This document shows positions 1 through 8,297 of a stretch of 57,479 nucleotides of DNA, one piece after another (within the stretch, counting starts at the first letter, position 1; every line of letters starts with the position of its first letter). The stretch is from assembly GCF_002929555.1 (NCBI RefSeq), contig NZ_PJJP01000018.1, positions 1-57,479 on the forward strand, in the 5' to 3' direction. The notes beneath the pieces are model-generated. The model was not told where the DNA came from, ran no database searches, and saw only the letters and a program-made list of their open reading frames with translations. The DNA is from Cryobacterium sp. N22. Its GTDB lineage: Bacteria; Actinomycetota; Actinomycetes; Actinomycetales; Microbacteriaceae. The position numbers and the translations under genes were made by a program.

Positions 1-1
1 C

Positions 2-1348
2 CCCAGCCCGACCAGCCCGCCCACACCGGGTGATCCGACGAGCCCTGAGCCGACGCCCACTCCGACACCGACACCGACGCCGACGCCGACGCCGACAGCG
101 GAGCCGACACCCACACCGACGCCAACGCCGACACCGACGTCCCCGCCGACGGATTCATCCACCCCGCCCACGACCACGCCCCCGATGTCTCCAGGCACGC
201 CGCCCGCGACCTCAGAAGACGTCCCCTCGACCTCACCGAGGCCGTTGTCGCCGGCCCCACGCTCGCCAGCTCGCCCGAGGGCGCCGCTGAGCGCCCAGGT
301 GGCCGCTCCCTCACTCGACGCGGCCCGGGCGGCATCCGCTCTCGCGGCCGCTGAGAGCACCCGAGCCAGCGCCCAGTCGACCTACGACGCCGCCCGGCTC
401 GACCTTGCGGCGACGATGGCCGACGAAACCGCCGCCCTCAGCCGGCTCGAGGAGGTGCGTGTGCTGGCCGATACGGCCGCACTCCGAGCGGACGTGTCGA
501 CCCGCACGCTGGCCGCCTTGGTGCGAACGATGGTGCAGCAGGGCGGTGGTACGGCAACACTTGATGCATTGCTCAGCGATCAGGGTTCGGCGGATCTGCT
601 CTCCCGGCTGGGAACCGTCGACCGGATCTCGATGCTGACGGGCAATATGAGCGAGATCCGCGCCCTCGTCGACCGGGACGCCCAACGCGCAGCCGCCCTG
701 CAGGCTGATTTCGCCGCCGCGCAGGCGGCAGCGCTGGCCTTCCCGGTCGCCGAGAAGCAGGACGCCCTCGCCACCGCCGAGGTATCGCTCAGCCAAGCCA
801 CGACGGCCTTCACCACCGCCAGCACAAACGCCGAATCGGCGCTGGCCGACTCCGCCCAGGCATCCACGGACCGCGCCACCCAGGCGGCCAGCCAGCTGGC
901 CGGCACCCTCGGCGCGCGGCTGAGCGACCAGGGTTGGGCCACCCCTACGGTGGGGAGCCTGAACGACGGGTTCGGTCCCCGACCTGACCTGCCGTTGCCC
1001 GGCGTCCTGCCGTTTCACTCCGGTGTTGACGTCTCCGCCGCCTGCGGCTCCCCCGTATACGCCGCCAGCGCCGGTGTCGTCACGCAGACGGGCCGGTTCG
1101 GCTCCTACGGCAACTGGGTGCTGATCGATCACGGCGAGGGGGTGACTACCGGCTATGCCCACATCGCTGACGGCGCCACGCTGGTGGTTGGCGGCCAGAG
1201 CGTCACGGCCGGTCAGATGATCGCCGGCGTGGGCAGCACCGGATCCTCCACCGGCTGCCACCTGCACGTCGAGGTGCGAATCGACGGCGCAGCCATTGAC
1301 CCGCAACCCTTCTTCGCCGACCGCGGGATCGGCCTCGGCATCGGCTAG
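2..1348 (+). CDS. Secreted M23 family metallopeptidase with coiled coil and Pro-Thr linker (5' end cut by window)
   Basis: Probable cell-wall peptidase (LytM/M23 zinc endopeptidase) that cleaves peptidoglycan cross-bridges outside the cell. The frame is open from base 2, so the gene begins before the window. The ATG at 185 is internal, because the codons before it encode a long Pro-Thr repeat, a typical extracellular spacer. After it come an Ala-rich coiled-coil region (about bases 300-930) and a C-terminal M23 domain. The zinc motif HSGVD (HxxxD) and the later HLHVEV (HxH) are both intact, so the enzyme is probably active. It ends 24 bp before the convergent mocR-type gene. The domain order resembles the NlpC/RipA or EnvC style of coiled coil plus hydrolase. 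The substrate bond is not predictable here. Confidence 0.88.
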   Translation, partial: PSPTSPPTPGDPTSPEPTPTPTPTPTPTPTPTAEPTPTPTPTPTPTSPPTDSSTPPTTTPPMSPGTPPATSEDVPSTSPRPLSPAPRSPARPRAPLSAQVAAPSLDAARAASALAAAESTRASAQSTYDAARLDLAATMADETAALSRLEEVRVLADTAALRADVSTRTLAALVRTMVQQGGGTATLDALLSDQGSADLLSRLGTVDRISMLTGNMSEIRALVDRDAQRAAALQADFAAAQAAALAFPVAEKQDALATAEVSLSQATTAFTTASTNAESALADSAQASTDRATQAASQLAGTLGARLSDQGWATPTVGSLNDGFGPRPDLPLPGVLPFHSGVDVSAACGSPVYAASAGVVTQTGRFGSYGNWVLIDHGEGVTTGYAHIADGATLVVGGQSVTAGQMIAGVGSTGSSTGCHLHVEVRIDGAAIDPQPFFADRGIGLGIG

Positions 1349-1372
1349 ATCAGCGCCGTGGTCCGCCCACCG

Positions 1373-2824
1373 TCACACCACGTCGGCGAGGTAGCCGGTG
1401 TCGGGCAGCGGATGCCGCAGCAGCGACTCCCAGGCCAGCGCGAGGGCGTCGAGGGCGCGCGGCATCTCGTCGGGACCGGAGCAGAACGGGATGCGCAGGA
1501 ACCTCTCGAACGCCCCATCGATGCCGAAGCGCGGCCCGGCCGGCAGCAACAGCCCCTGGGCGCGGGCCGCGAGGGCGAGCTGGGAACTGACCGGCCGGCC
1601 GAGGTTGACCCACAGGGTGACACCGCCATCCACGTGAGGCACCTGCCAGTCGGGGAATCGCTCGGCCAGACCCGTCACGAGGCGGTCCCGTCCCGCCCGC
1701 AGCAGCATCCGGCGGGACTCGAGGATGTCGGGCAGCTGCCGCAGCAGCCGGGTGACAATGAGCTGCTCGAGCACCGGCGTGCCGAGGTCGTTGGCCAGTC
1801 GGGCCGCGGCCAGCTTGCGGATCAGGCCCGGATCCGCCCGGATCCAACCGACCCGCAGGCCACCCCAGACCGTTTTGCCCACCGACCCGACCGTGATCGC
1901 GAGGTCGGGCCGATTCGGGTCGGCCGACGCGGCGAACGGGCCGAACTCGCCGGCCCGGTCAATGTCGAGCTCACCGATGGTCTCGTCGCTGATCAGCACG
2001 GTGCCCTGCCGGGCGGCCGCGGCCAGCACCCGTTCGCGTTGGGCGACGGGCATGGTCTGCCCGGTGGGATTCTGGAAGTCGGGCATCAGGTAGCCGAGGA
2101 CCGGGTTGCTGCGCTGGATCGTTTGCAGCAATGCGGACTCGTCCCAGCCGGCATCGGCGCCGGGCAGCGCGGCCGTGACCGCCACCGGCATCAGGCGACC
2201 ACCGGCCGCCCGCAGCGCCTCATAGGCATGCGGATAGGTGGGCGTCTCGACAAGCACCCGGTCGCCTCGGTTGATCAACACCCGAGCGAGCAGGGCAATG
2301 GCGTGTTGGGCGCCGACGGTGACCATGATCTGCTCGGGTTCGGTGGGCAGCCCCCTGGCCCGGTAGCGGTCCGCGATGGCCCGGCGCAGCTCGGGCAGAC
2401 CCACCGGGTCGAAGCCCGAGCCGGTCAGGTGCGCCGGCAGGTCCGCGGCGGCGAGCACGGCCACCTCGGCCAGGCCGGGCCAGGCGGGCAGCACCGCCTG
2501 GCCGAGATCGAGCACGCCGGCCGGTGCCGCGCCATCCGTCACCACAGTCACCCCCGGCAGACGCGCGACGCTGCCGGAGCCCTGCACGCTGTGCAGGTAG
2601 CCGGCCTCGCGTAACCGTCGGTACGCGGCCGTGACCGTGGTGCGGCTGAGGCCCAGCCTGGCGCTGAGGTCGCGTTCGGCGGGCAGCCGGCTGTCGGTGG
2701 GAATGCGGCCGTCGAGAGTGAGCAGGCGGATACGGTCGGCCAGCGCCCGGTAGGCGCTGCCCCCGGTGCGCCAGTCGCCCAGCAACGACTCCAGGCTGCG
2801 CGCGGTGAGCTGGTTCGACAACAT
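1373..2824 (-). CDS. MocR-type transcriptional regulator (GntR HTH fused to PLP aminotransferase fold), YczR-like
   Basis: The 483-aa protein has an N-terminal winged-helix GntR domain (about residues 20-90, including SRTTVTAAYRRLREAGYL) fused to a class I aminotransferase-like domain. The likely PLP lysine is in SVGKTVWGG. MocR proteins sense PLP or amino compounds and usually control a divergent neighbour. Here the neighbour is a YczE-like membrane gene, which matches the known YczR/YczE pairing. The start ATG at 2822-2824 has a minus-strand TAGAGT hexamer exactly 6 nt upstream (2831-2836), which suggests a leaderless transcript. Domain assignment is strong; the effector is unknown. Confidence 0.88.
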   Translation of the reverse strand: MLSNQLTARSLESLLGDWRTGGSAYRALADRIRLLTLDGRIPTDSRLPAERDLSARLGLSRTTVTAAYRRLREAGYLHSVQGSGSVARLPGVTVVTDGAAPAGVLDLGQAVLPAWPGLAEVAVLAAADLPAHLTGSGFDPVGLPELRRAIADRYRARGLPTEPEQIMVTVGAQHAIALLARVLINRGDRVLVETPTYPHAYEALRAAGGRLMPVAVTAALPGADAGWDESALLQTIQRSNPVLGYLMPDFQNPTGQTMPVAQRERVLAAAARQGTVLISDETIGELDIDRAGEFGPFAASADPNRPDLAITVGSVGKTVWGGLRVGWIRADPGLIRKLAAARLANDLGTPVLEQLIVTRLLRQLPDILESRRMLLRAGRDRLVTGLAERFPDWQVPHVDGGVTLWVNLGRPVSSQLALAARAQGLLLPAGPRFGIDGAFERFLRIPFCSGPDEMPRALDALALAWESLLRHPLPDTGYLADVV

Positions 2825-2847
2825 GAAGCCACTCTAGGCAAATTGGC

Positions 2848-2857
2848 TACTTGAGTA
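2848..2857. promoter_or_regulatory. Candidate operator, TACT-TG-AGTA inverted repeat between divergent genes
   Basis: The sequence TACTTGAGTA has perfect 4-bp half sites around a 2-bp centre. It lies in the 63-bp gap between the MocR-type gene and the YczE-like gene, next to the -10 hexamer of the regulator. The position fits autoregulation by the MocR protein. It is short, so chance is possible. Confidence 0.4.
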
Positions 2858-2887
2858 CAGGGTGCTGATGCAATTGGATTGACTCTT

Positions 2888-3508
2888 ATGACCCGTCGTG
2901 TGATTCAACTCATTATTGGCCTCTTCCTGTACGGAATCGGTATCGCTTTGATCGTGCGCGGCGCCATCGGCGTGGCCCCGTGGGACGTGCTGACCCAGGG
3001 CATCGACGGGCACCTGCACCTGGGTTTCGGGGCCATCACCACGATCATCAGCGGCATCGTGCTGCTGTTGTGGATCCCGCTCAAGCAGCGGTTGGGCATC
3101 GGCACCGTCCTCAACGCGGTGCTCGTGGGCCCGGCGGCGGACGTGGGCCTGTGGCTGGTGCCCGCAGACCTCGCCCTGTGGCTGCGAGTGCTGCTGTTCG
3201 CGGCCGGTTTGCTGCTGCTGGCCATCGCCTCGGGCATCTACATCGGCGCGGGGCTCGGCCCCGGTCCGCGTGACGGTCTGATGACCGGGCTGCACGCCCG
3301 CACCGGCTGGCCGATCTGGGCGGTACGCACCGGCATCGAGGGGCTGGTTCTCGCGACCGGCTGGGTACTCGGCGGCAATGTCGGGGTGGGCACGGTGCTG
3401 TTCGCCCTCCTGGTGGGGCCACTTTGCCAGTGGACCCTGCCGCTGTTCGCCAGGGACCGGGATCACGGCCGGCTGCCGACCGCGGCCCCCGCGCTCGATC
3501 CCGCCTGA
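2888..3508 (+). CDS. YczE/YyaS/YitT-like integral membrane protein
   Basis: The protein has 206 aa from the ATG at 2888; a TTG at 2879 in the same frame is an alternative start. It is hydrophobic, with about five membrane segments, beginning with a segment around LIIGLFLYGIGIAL and containing the family's GVAPWDVL and GLGPGPRDGLMTGL motifs. YczE family members are membrane proteins of uncertain function, often next to a MocR regulator of the YczR type, as here. Transport of a vitamin B6-related or other small compound has been proposed for related pairs but is not shown. No strong Shine-Dalgarno sequence precedes the start. Confidence 0.8.
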   Translation: MTRRVIQLIIGLFLYGIGIALIVRGAIGVAPWDVLTQGIDGHLHLGFGAITTIISGIVLLLWIPLKQRLGIGTVLNAVLVGPAADVGLWLVPADLALWLRVLLFAAGLLLLAIASGIYIGAGLGPGPRDGLMTGLHARTGWPIWAVRTGIEGLVLATGWVLGGNVGVGTVLFALLVGPLCQWTLPLFARDRDHGRLPTAAPALDPA

Positions 3509-3511
3509 CCG

Positions 3512-3575
3512 CTCACGAGAGCGGCCCCGTGGCGACCTCAGCGCCCGGAGGCGACCACACCGCCGCTCTCGCGGG
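3512..3575. repeat. Dispersed inverted-repeat element, family B copy 1 (CGAGAGCGG/CCGCTCTCG arms)
   Basis: Arms CGAGAGCGG (3516-3524) and CCGCTCTCG (3563-3571) enclose an imperfect inner pair, GTGGCGACC with GGCGACCAC. The element starts a few bases after the YczE-like stop codon, between two convergent genes. The same design recurs at 38566, 45985, 46065 and 47108. Confidence 0.75.
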
Positions 3576-3590
3576 CTGGCACCGCCCGCG

Positions 3591-4346
3591 TCAGAGGGTG
3601 CGGTTGGCGTAGACGGCCAGCGTGTCGCGCACGAACCCGGCGCCGGCCTGGCCGCCGTAGTGGACCGCGAACCTGTCGTCGGCGACGTACATTTCGCCGA
3701 GCCCCCGCACGTAGTCTGCGGAGGGGCGGCCGTTCTCCCGGGGGATGCCGGGCACGGCATCGAGCCACGCAACGTGCCGCTGGGCCAGCTCCTGCGCCTC
3801 GGCGCCGTCGGGGGCGATCTGTCGCTCGGCGGCGTCCTGCCAGGCAGCCTGGAGCGCGGCGGTCGCGGCCTGCCACTGGGCGCGTTGAGTGGCGTCCATA
3901 CCCCGCCACCAGCTGTCGCCACTGGCATAGGCGTCGGCTCCCCAGCGGTGCTCGACCTCCTCCTTATGGGTGGTGTGGTCGAAGCCGTCGAACATCGTCT
4001 CTGCCATGAGCTGGTCCTTTCTTTCCAAAGCATTGATGGTGGTGTGCACCGAACGGATCTGGCGCTGCAGCCGCTGCTGTTCCTGCTCGAGCCAGCCCAG
4101 GTGGGATCGCAGGGCCGCCGCTTCGTCGGTCTCGCGGTCGAGCACCTCACGGATCGCCGGCAGCCCGAGGCCGAGCTGGCGCAGGAGCAGGATGCGTTGC
4201 AGCCGAACGAGCGCCCGGTCGTCGTAGTAGCGGTAGCCGTTCGCGGCGATCCGGCTCGGTGGGAGCAACCCCTCGGCGCCGTAGTGGCGCAGGGTGCGGC
4301 TCGTGGTTCCGGCCAGCCGGGCGATGTCCTGGATCGAGTGGTCCAT
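3591..4346 (-). CDS. MerR family regulator with TipAS effector-binding domain
   Basis: The 251-aa protein has an N-terminal MerR HTH (MDHSIQDIARLAGTTSRTLRHY), a dimerisation coiled coil around residues 75-115, and a C-terminal TipAS-like domain of about 120 aa. TipAS domains bind cyclic thiopeptide antibiotics in Streptomyces TipAL, so this may be an antibiotic-sensing activator. The start was set at 4346 because AAGGGGACC sits just before that ATG; the frame is open further upstream without a better site. The upstream promoter (4397-4427) has the 19-bp spacer of MerR-controlled promoters, which points to autoregulation. No separate resistance gene adjoins it, so the protein may act by sequestering the drug. 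Confidence 0.88.
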   Translation of the reverse strand: MDHSIQDIARLAGTTSRTLRHYGAEGLLPPSRIAANGYRYYDDRALVRLQRILLLRQLGLGLPAIREVLDRETDEAAALRSHLGWLEQEQQRLQRQIRSVHTTINALERKDQLMAETMFDGFDHTTHKEEVEHRWGADAYASGDSWWRGMDATQRAQWQAATAALQAAWQDAAERQIAPDGAEAQELAQRHVAWLDAVPGIPRENGRPSADYVRGLGEMYVADDRFAVHYGGQAGAGFVRDTLAVYANRTL

Positions 4347-4396
4347 CTGTCGGTCCCCTTCGGTGGCGGCGCCGGGCGGGCTGCCCGACGTCATCC

Positions 4397-4427
4397 AGAA
4401 TATTTCTTGACGTTACGTCAATGTCAA
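4397..4427 (-). promoter_or_regulatory. MerR-type promoter: TTGACA, 19-bp spacer, TATTCT, with palindromic operator
   Basis: Read on the minus strand, TTGACA (4422-4427) and TATTCT (4397-4402) are separated by exactly 19 bp. The spacer holds TTGACGT-A-ACGTCAA (4407-4421), a perfect 7-bp inverted repeat around one base. A 19-20 bp spacer with a dyad between the boxes is the hallmark of promoters activated by MerR regulators. It lies about 50 bp upstream of the TipA-like gene and overlaps the stop codon of the M20 hydrolase gene. Confidence 0.82.
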
Positions 4428-5623
4428 CCGCTGAACGCGACGATGGTGTCCTCGAGGATCTCGGCAACCTGGTGGATCGACGCCTCCGTGGCCCACTCGA
4501 GCGGGGCGTGCGCTCCGGCCCCGTCGACGCCGAACAGCAGGCACGGGATGCCCGCCTCGAGAACCAGCGCCGCGTCGGTCCAGAACGGCTCACCCCGCTG
4601 CACCACGGCGTGGCCGAGTACCCGCTCGGCCTGCTCGTCGAGCAGCCGCACGATGGGCCAGTCCGGATCGGCCTCGAATGCGCCACGGGCGACGAGCCGG
4701 GTCAGGTCGTAGCTGAAGTCGGCGGTGTCGCGGGCCAGGCTGTCGAGGAGGCGCCGCAGCTCGGCTTCGATCATCGCCGGGGTCTCGCCGGGCAGCGAGC
4801 GCCGCTCGATGGTGAGGGTGGCGCTCGCAGCGACGGTGGCCGCATCCGTGCCGCCGGAGATCGTGGCGACCCGCACGCTGCCGTGGCCGAGCAGCGGGTG
4901 CGCGGGCTTCTGCCCGATGCCGGTGCTGAGCTCATCGAGGCCCTGCAGCACCAGGCCGGCGTGCCGGATGGCGTCGACACCCTGGCCCGGCATCGACCCG
5001 TGAGCCGCCCGCCCGTGCAGGGTGAGGCCGAACCAGGCGAAGCCCCGGTGGCAGACGGTGAGGCTGAGCTCGCTCGGCTCCACGACGATCGCCGCGTCGG
5101 CGGTGAACCGCCGCAGCACCTCCTCGGTGCCGAGGCTGCCGAACTCCTCGTCGGCGACCAGCGTCACCAGGAGGTCACCGGCCAGCGGCGTGAGGGTGGC
5201 CCGGTGCGCCGCGACCAGGACGGCGGCCAGGCCTCCCTTGGTGTCGAAGGCGCCCCGGCCGTGCAACCGGTCGGAGTGCCGGGCGCCGGAGAACGGGTCG
5301 CCCTCGTAGCCGTCGACACCGACGGTGTCCAGGTGGGCGTTGAGCATGAGGGAGAGCCCACCGCCGGTGCCGCGCTTGATGCCGACGATGGACGGCCGGC
5401 CGGCTCGTTCCTCCAGTCGATGCACCTCGAAACCGCGTGCGGCCAGCCACCGGGCGCACCAGGCGGCGATCTCGGCCTCGCCGGCGCCGCCCGGTGCGAG
5501 GTCGGGGTTGGTGGAGTCGATCGCGATGAGGCGGGCGGCCAGCGCGACGGGATCCAGGTGGCCGTCGTCGGCGGGGTCGAGGGCGCCGGCCATGCCCGGG
5601 TCGCGGGGAGGATTGGTCGCCAT
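4424..5623 (-). CDS. M20 family metallohydrolase (ArgE/DapE-like deacylase)
   Basis: The 399-aa protein carries the standard M20 metal motifs: NAHLDTV, GRGAFDTKGG and ADEEFGS, where the Glu pair supplies the general base and a metal ligand. Family members hydrolyse N-acyl amino acids or small peptides (acetylornithine deacetylase, succinyl-diaminopimelate desuccinylase, carboxypeptidase G2). The substrate cannot be named, and the neighbours are not arginine or lysine genes. A central dimerisation domain follows GRAAHGSMPG. The ATG at 5621-5623 has TAGATT exactly 6 nt upstream on the minus strand (5630-5635), consistent with a leaderless start. Confidence 0.88.
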   Translation of the reverse strand: MATNPPRDPGMAGALDPADDGHLDPVALAARLIAIDSTNPDLAPGGAGEAEIAAWCARWLAARGFEVHRLEERAGRPSIVGIKRGTGGGLSLMLNAHLDTVGVDGYEGDPFSGARHSDRLHGRGAFDTKGGLAAVLVAAHRATLTPLAGDLLVTLVADEEFGSLGTEEVLRRFTADAAIVVEPSELSLTVCHRGFAWFGLTLHGRAAHGSMPGQGVDAIRHAGLVLQGLDELSTGIGQKPAHPLLGHGSVRVATISGGTDAATVAASATLTIERRSLPGETPAMIEAELRRLLDSLARDTADFSYDLTRLVARGAFEADPDWPIVRLLDEQAERVLGHAVVQRGEPFWTDAALVLEAGIPCLLFGVDGAGAHAPLEWATEASIHQVAEILEDTIVAFSG

Positions 5624-5725
5624 CCACCGAATCTAGTGCCCGATGGCCCGGCCCGGGCAGGGCTCTGACCCGGGCCGGGCGGTCGCGCTGTTTACCCCGG
5701 CGATGGTTTCGGCGAGAATTGCACG

Positions 5726-6565
5726 ATGGGAGACGAAGCCGCCGTGGACGCTCCGGCCACGCCGGGGCGGGCATCCGCGAGCGCGCCGCTTCGGCTGCTG
5801 TCGGCGGCGATGATTTCGGCCTCCGCGGTGCTGTTGTTCGCGCTGCGGATGCCGCTGCCCGGCTACGCGACGCTCGCGGCGGCGCTGCTCGTGGCCGTGC
5901 TGGTGGACCGGGCGTTGTTCCGTGACCTGCTCCTCATCGCGGTGGGGCTCCTGATCATCAGCACCATCTCGGTCGAGGCGAACATCAGTTACCCCAACAT
6001 GGCGCTGATGGGGGTGGTGCTCTCGGCCGCGGTCGTGGTGCCGTACCTCATCTCCCGGCGCGTCTTCGGGGACCGCCAGGTGTGGTTTCCGATCAAGACC
6101 GGGCAACGCTGGACCACCCTCGAGCGCTGGTACCTGGTGGGCGTGCTGCTGCTGGGTTACCTCATTCTGCCGAGCTACTTCATCCGCTCCGGCGCGTACC
6201 TGAACTGGCCGAGCATCAGCGCCCCTGACGAGCTCGGCCGGCTCTTCGTTGGTGTGGGTTTTGTCGGGATCTGGGACGAACTGTTCTTCATCTGCACGGT
6301 GTTCGCCCTGTTCAGGCGGCACTTCTCTTTCTGGACGGCGAACCTGCTGCAGATGGTGATCTTCGTCTCGTTCCTCTGGGAACTCGGTTACCGCAGCTGG
6401 GGGCCGCTGTTGACGATCCCCTTCGCCCTGCTGCAGGGCTACACCTTCTCGATCACCAAGTCGCTGACCTACGTGGTCTGCGTGCACCTGCTCTTCGACC
6501 TCGCGGTGTTCCTCGTGCTGGTGCACGCCCACAACCGCGACTGGCTGGCAATCTTCCCCTACTGA
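5726..6565 (+). CDS. Multi-pass membrane protein, CPBP (Abi/CAAX protease-like) family, degenerate motif
   Basis: The 279-aa protein has about seven or eight predicted membrane segments. A WDELFF stretch followed by FRR (about residues 188-200) sits where CPBP intramembrane proteases carry EExxxR, and CVHLLFD near residue 253 resembles the final HxxxN/D motif. The first motif is DE rather than EE, so catalysis is uncertain. CPBP proteins process prenylated proteins or give immunity to bacteriocins. It stands alone between a divergent M20 gene and the DUF4097 operon. The ATG at 5726 follows GAGAAT by 6 nt. Confidence 0.6.
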   Translation: MGDEAAVDAPATPGRASASAPLRLLSAAMISASAVLLFALRMPLPGYATLAAALLVAVLVDRALFRDLLLIAVGLLIISTISVEANISYPNMALMGVVLSAAVVVPYLISRRVFGDRQVWFPIKTGQRWTTLERWYLVGVLLLGYLILPSYFIRSGAYLNWPSISAPDELGRLFVGVGFVGIWDELFFICTVFALFRRHFSFWTANLLQMVIFVSFLWELGYRSWGPLLTIPFALLQGYTFSITKSLTYVVCVHLLFDLAVFLVLVHAHNRDWLAIFPY

Positions 6566-6612
6566 CCTGGTTACCTTCGGGTTTGCCGTGAGGGCCTTGC
6601 CGGAAGGCAACA

Positions 6613-6652
6613 CGCGATATAGCTTGAGATGCATTGAACGCGATATATCGCG
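6613..6652 (+). promoter_or_regulatory. Palindromic operator upstream of DUF4097-padR operon
   Basis: CGCGATATATCGCG (6639-6652) is a perfect 14-bp palindrome that ends 12 nt before the ATG and abuts the ribosome site AAGGAG. A half copy, CGCGATATAG, lies at 6613-6622. AT-centred palindromes of this kind suit a PadR-type winged-helix dimer, and padR is the second gene of the operon, so autorepression is likely. A core promoter could not be placed with confidence. Confidence 0.7.
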
Positions 6653-6664
6653 AAGGAGAAGACT

Positions 6665-7537
6665 ATGACGCAGGAAAAATGGCTCGTCGCACCTGGACAG
6701 ACCAAGGTCATCGACGTTGAGCTGGTTCGCTCGCTTAAAGTGGGCTTGATCGGCGGAAAAGTCGACGTGATCGGCAGCGACGAGCCGGGCGCGCGCATCG
6801 AGGTGCACAGCGTCTCCGGTAAGGACCTCAAGATCTCGGTGGTCGACGACACCCTCGAGATCGATCACCCCCAGTTGCGCTGGGACAACTTCATCGACGT
6901 GTTCGCCTCCTTCCGGGGCAGCGCCAAGGCCGAGGTGAGCATCACCGTGCCGCGTGACGTCGCGATGAAGTTCGGTGTGGTCACGGCCGACGCCCTGGTC
7001 ACGGGGCTGCGCAACGACGCCAAGCTCAGCACGGTCTCCGGCGACCTCGTCGTCGACGACATCATCGGCGACCTCGAGCTCAACGGTGTGAATGGTGAGA
7101 TGTCGGTGCGCAATCACACCGGCAACATCGTGGCGCACACGGTGTCCGGCGACATCACCGCGAGCGGGGACATCGGCCGGTTCACCGTCGACGGGGTCAC
7201 GAGCGCGGTGTTCCTCGATATCGACGGCGTGCCCGACCAGGTCGCGACCAATCTGGTCAGCGGCAACCTGACCGTGCGCATCGGCGCCGACGTGCCGACC
7301 CGCTACAAGATCAACACGGTCTCCGGCACTCTGCAGCTGGACAACCAGACCATCCGCGGCACCCTCGGCAAGGGGTTCGACGGCAGCACCGGCAACCTCG
7401 ACGGCGCCTGGCTCGACCTTCGCGCGAATTCGGTCTCCGGAAACATCTCGGTGATACGCCGGCACGGCGCCGGCGTGAACGACGCGGGCAGCGCTGCCGG
7501 CAGCACCGACACCGCGGGTGACGGAGCGTCGTCATGA
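6665..7537 (+). CDS. DUF4097 family beta-helix-repeat protein
   Basis: The 290-aa protein is rich in short repeating beta strands with recurrent TVSGD/GDI motifs (STVSGDLVVDD, HTVSGDITASGD, LVSGNLTVR, NTVSGTLQL), typical of DUF4097, a right-handed beta-helix-like fold. No signal peptide or membrane segment is seen, so it is probably cytoplasmic. The function of the family is not established; it commonly sits beside a PadR regulator or with envelope-stress genes. AAGGAGAAGACT precedes the ATG. Its last 4 nt overlap padR (ATGA), so the two are co-translated. Either the protein is the target controlled by PadR or the two form a regulatory pair. Confidence 0.85.
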   Translation: MTQEKWLVAPGQTKVIDVELVRSLKVGLIGGKVDVIGSDEPGARIEVHSVSGKDLKISVVDDTLEIDHPQLRWDNFIDVFASFRGSAKAEVSITVPRDVAMKFGVVTADALVTGLRNDAKLSTVSGDLVVDDIIGDLELNGVNGEMSVRNHTGNIVAHTVSGDITASGDIGRFTVDGVTSAVFLDIDGVPDQVATNLVSGNLTVRIGADVPTRYKINTVSGTLQLDNQTIRGTLGKGFDGSTGNLDGAWLDLRANSVSGNISVIRRHGAGVNDAGSAAGSTDTAGDGASS

Positions 7538-8139
7538 CCCCGATCTTCGCCCACGGCAGCCTGCGCCTGTACCTGCTGAGCCTGCTCGCCGAGCGCCCCC
7601 GGCACGGCTACGAGCTCATCCAGGCGCTGAGCGACCGCTTCGGCGGCACCTACAGCCCGAGCGCCGGAACCATTTATCCGCGCCTGGCCAAGCTCGAGGA
7701 GGAGGGGCTGGTCACCAAGACGGCGGGCGACCGCAAGACCGTGTACGAGATCACCGACGCCGGCCGCGCCGAACTGGCCGCCCGCGCCGACGACCTGGCC
7801 AACATCGAGAGCGAGGTCACCGACTCGGTGCGCCGCCTCGCCGACGAGGTTCGCACGGGGGTCACCGAGGCCATGAAGAGCCTGCGGGCCGACCTGGCCT
7901 CGGCCGCCCGCCAGAAGCCGCCGGAGCCGACGAAACCCACGGCGGATGCCCGCCCCACCGGCGACGCGAACCTGGCACTGCGGGAGGCCGACATGGTGCT
8001 CAACGAGTTCCGGCAGCAGCTGCGCGCCGACCTGCGCCGCCAGGCCTACCGTTCAACGATGCCGGTGGACACCGTGCCGGAACTGCGTCGCCAGCTCGAC
8101 GCCGTGCGCGCCAGCATCCGCGACTCGCTCAGACGGTAA
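7534..8139 (+). CDS. PadR family transcriptional regulator
   Basis: The 201-aa protein has an N-terminal winged helix with the classic PadR signature (RHGYELIQAL, then PSAGTIYPRLAKLEEEGLV) and a helical C-terminal half for dimerisation. It overlaps the DUF4097 gene by ATGA. PadR proteins are usually repressors released by small aromatic or drug-like ligands; some use C-terminal helices to sense envelope-active drugs. The perfect palindrome at 6639-6652 is the obvious operator. A long hairpin follows the stop codon. Confidence 0.9.
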   Translation: MTPIFAHGSLRLYLLSLLAERPRHGYELIQALSDRFGGTYSPSAGTIYPRLAKLEEEGLVTKTAGDRKTVYEITDAGRAELAARADDLANIESEVTDSVRRLADEVRTGVTEAMKSLRADLASAARQKPPEPTKPTADARPTGDANLALREADMVLNEFRQQLRADLRRQAYRSTMPVDTVPELRRQLDAVRASIRDSLRR

Positions 8140-8151
8140 CCTGCGCGGCAG

Positions 8152-8194
8152 CTGGGAGAGTCCGCGCGGCGCCTCGAGGCCCGGACTCCCCCGG
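8152..8194 (+). terminator. GC-rich hairpin after padR (terminator-like or leader structure)
   Basis: CTGGGAGAGTCCG (8152-8164) pairs with CGGACTCCCCCGG (8182-8194) with one mismatch and one wobble, around an inner GCCTCGAGGC hairpin. There is no T-tract. It lies 12 nt after the padR stop and about 130 bp before the permease promoter, so it more likely ends the padR transcript than acts as a riboswitch. Confidence 0.45.
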
Positions 8195-8297
8195 CTGGTC
8201 CCGCGAAACCGCGCGCCCATCAGCCGGAACGATACCCACGAACCAGGGGACCGTGGCTTCAGGAACGCCCGGCTAATCCTGTCAATCTGCCGACAAC

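Noticed and set aside
185..187. ATG at 185 as the true start of the M23 peptidase
   Set aside because: The frame is open and biased to Pro/Thr codons from base 2, with no ribosome site before 185, so the gene is cut by the window.
30..290. Arginine-rich open frame at the left end
   Set aside because: It is a shifted reading of the Pro-Thr repeat codons of the M23 peptidase gene.
8140..8297. Possible cyclic di-AMP (ydaO) riboswitch before the KimA-like gene
   Set aside because: The conserved GGGGACCC, GGGGUGAA and CCCGUCAGCUAACC blocks were not seen, and the likely promoter lies downstream of this stretch, so it would not be in the message.
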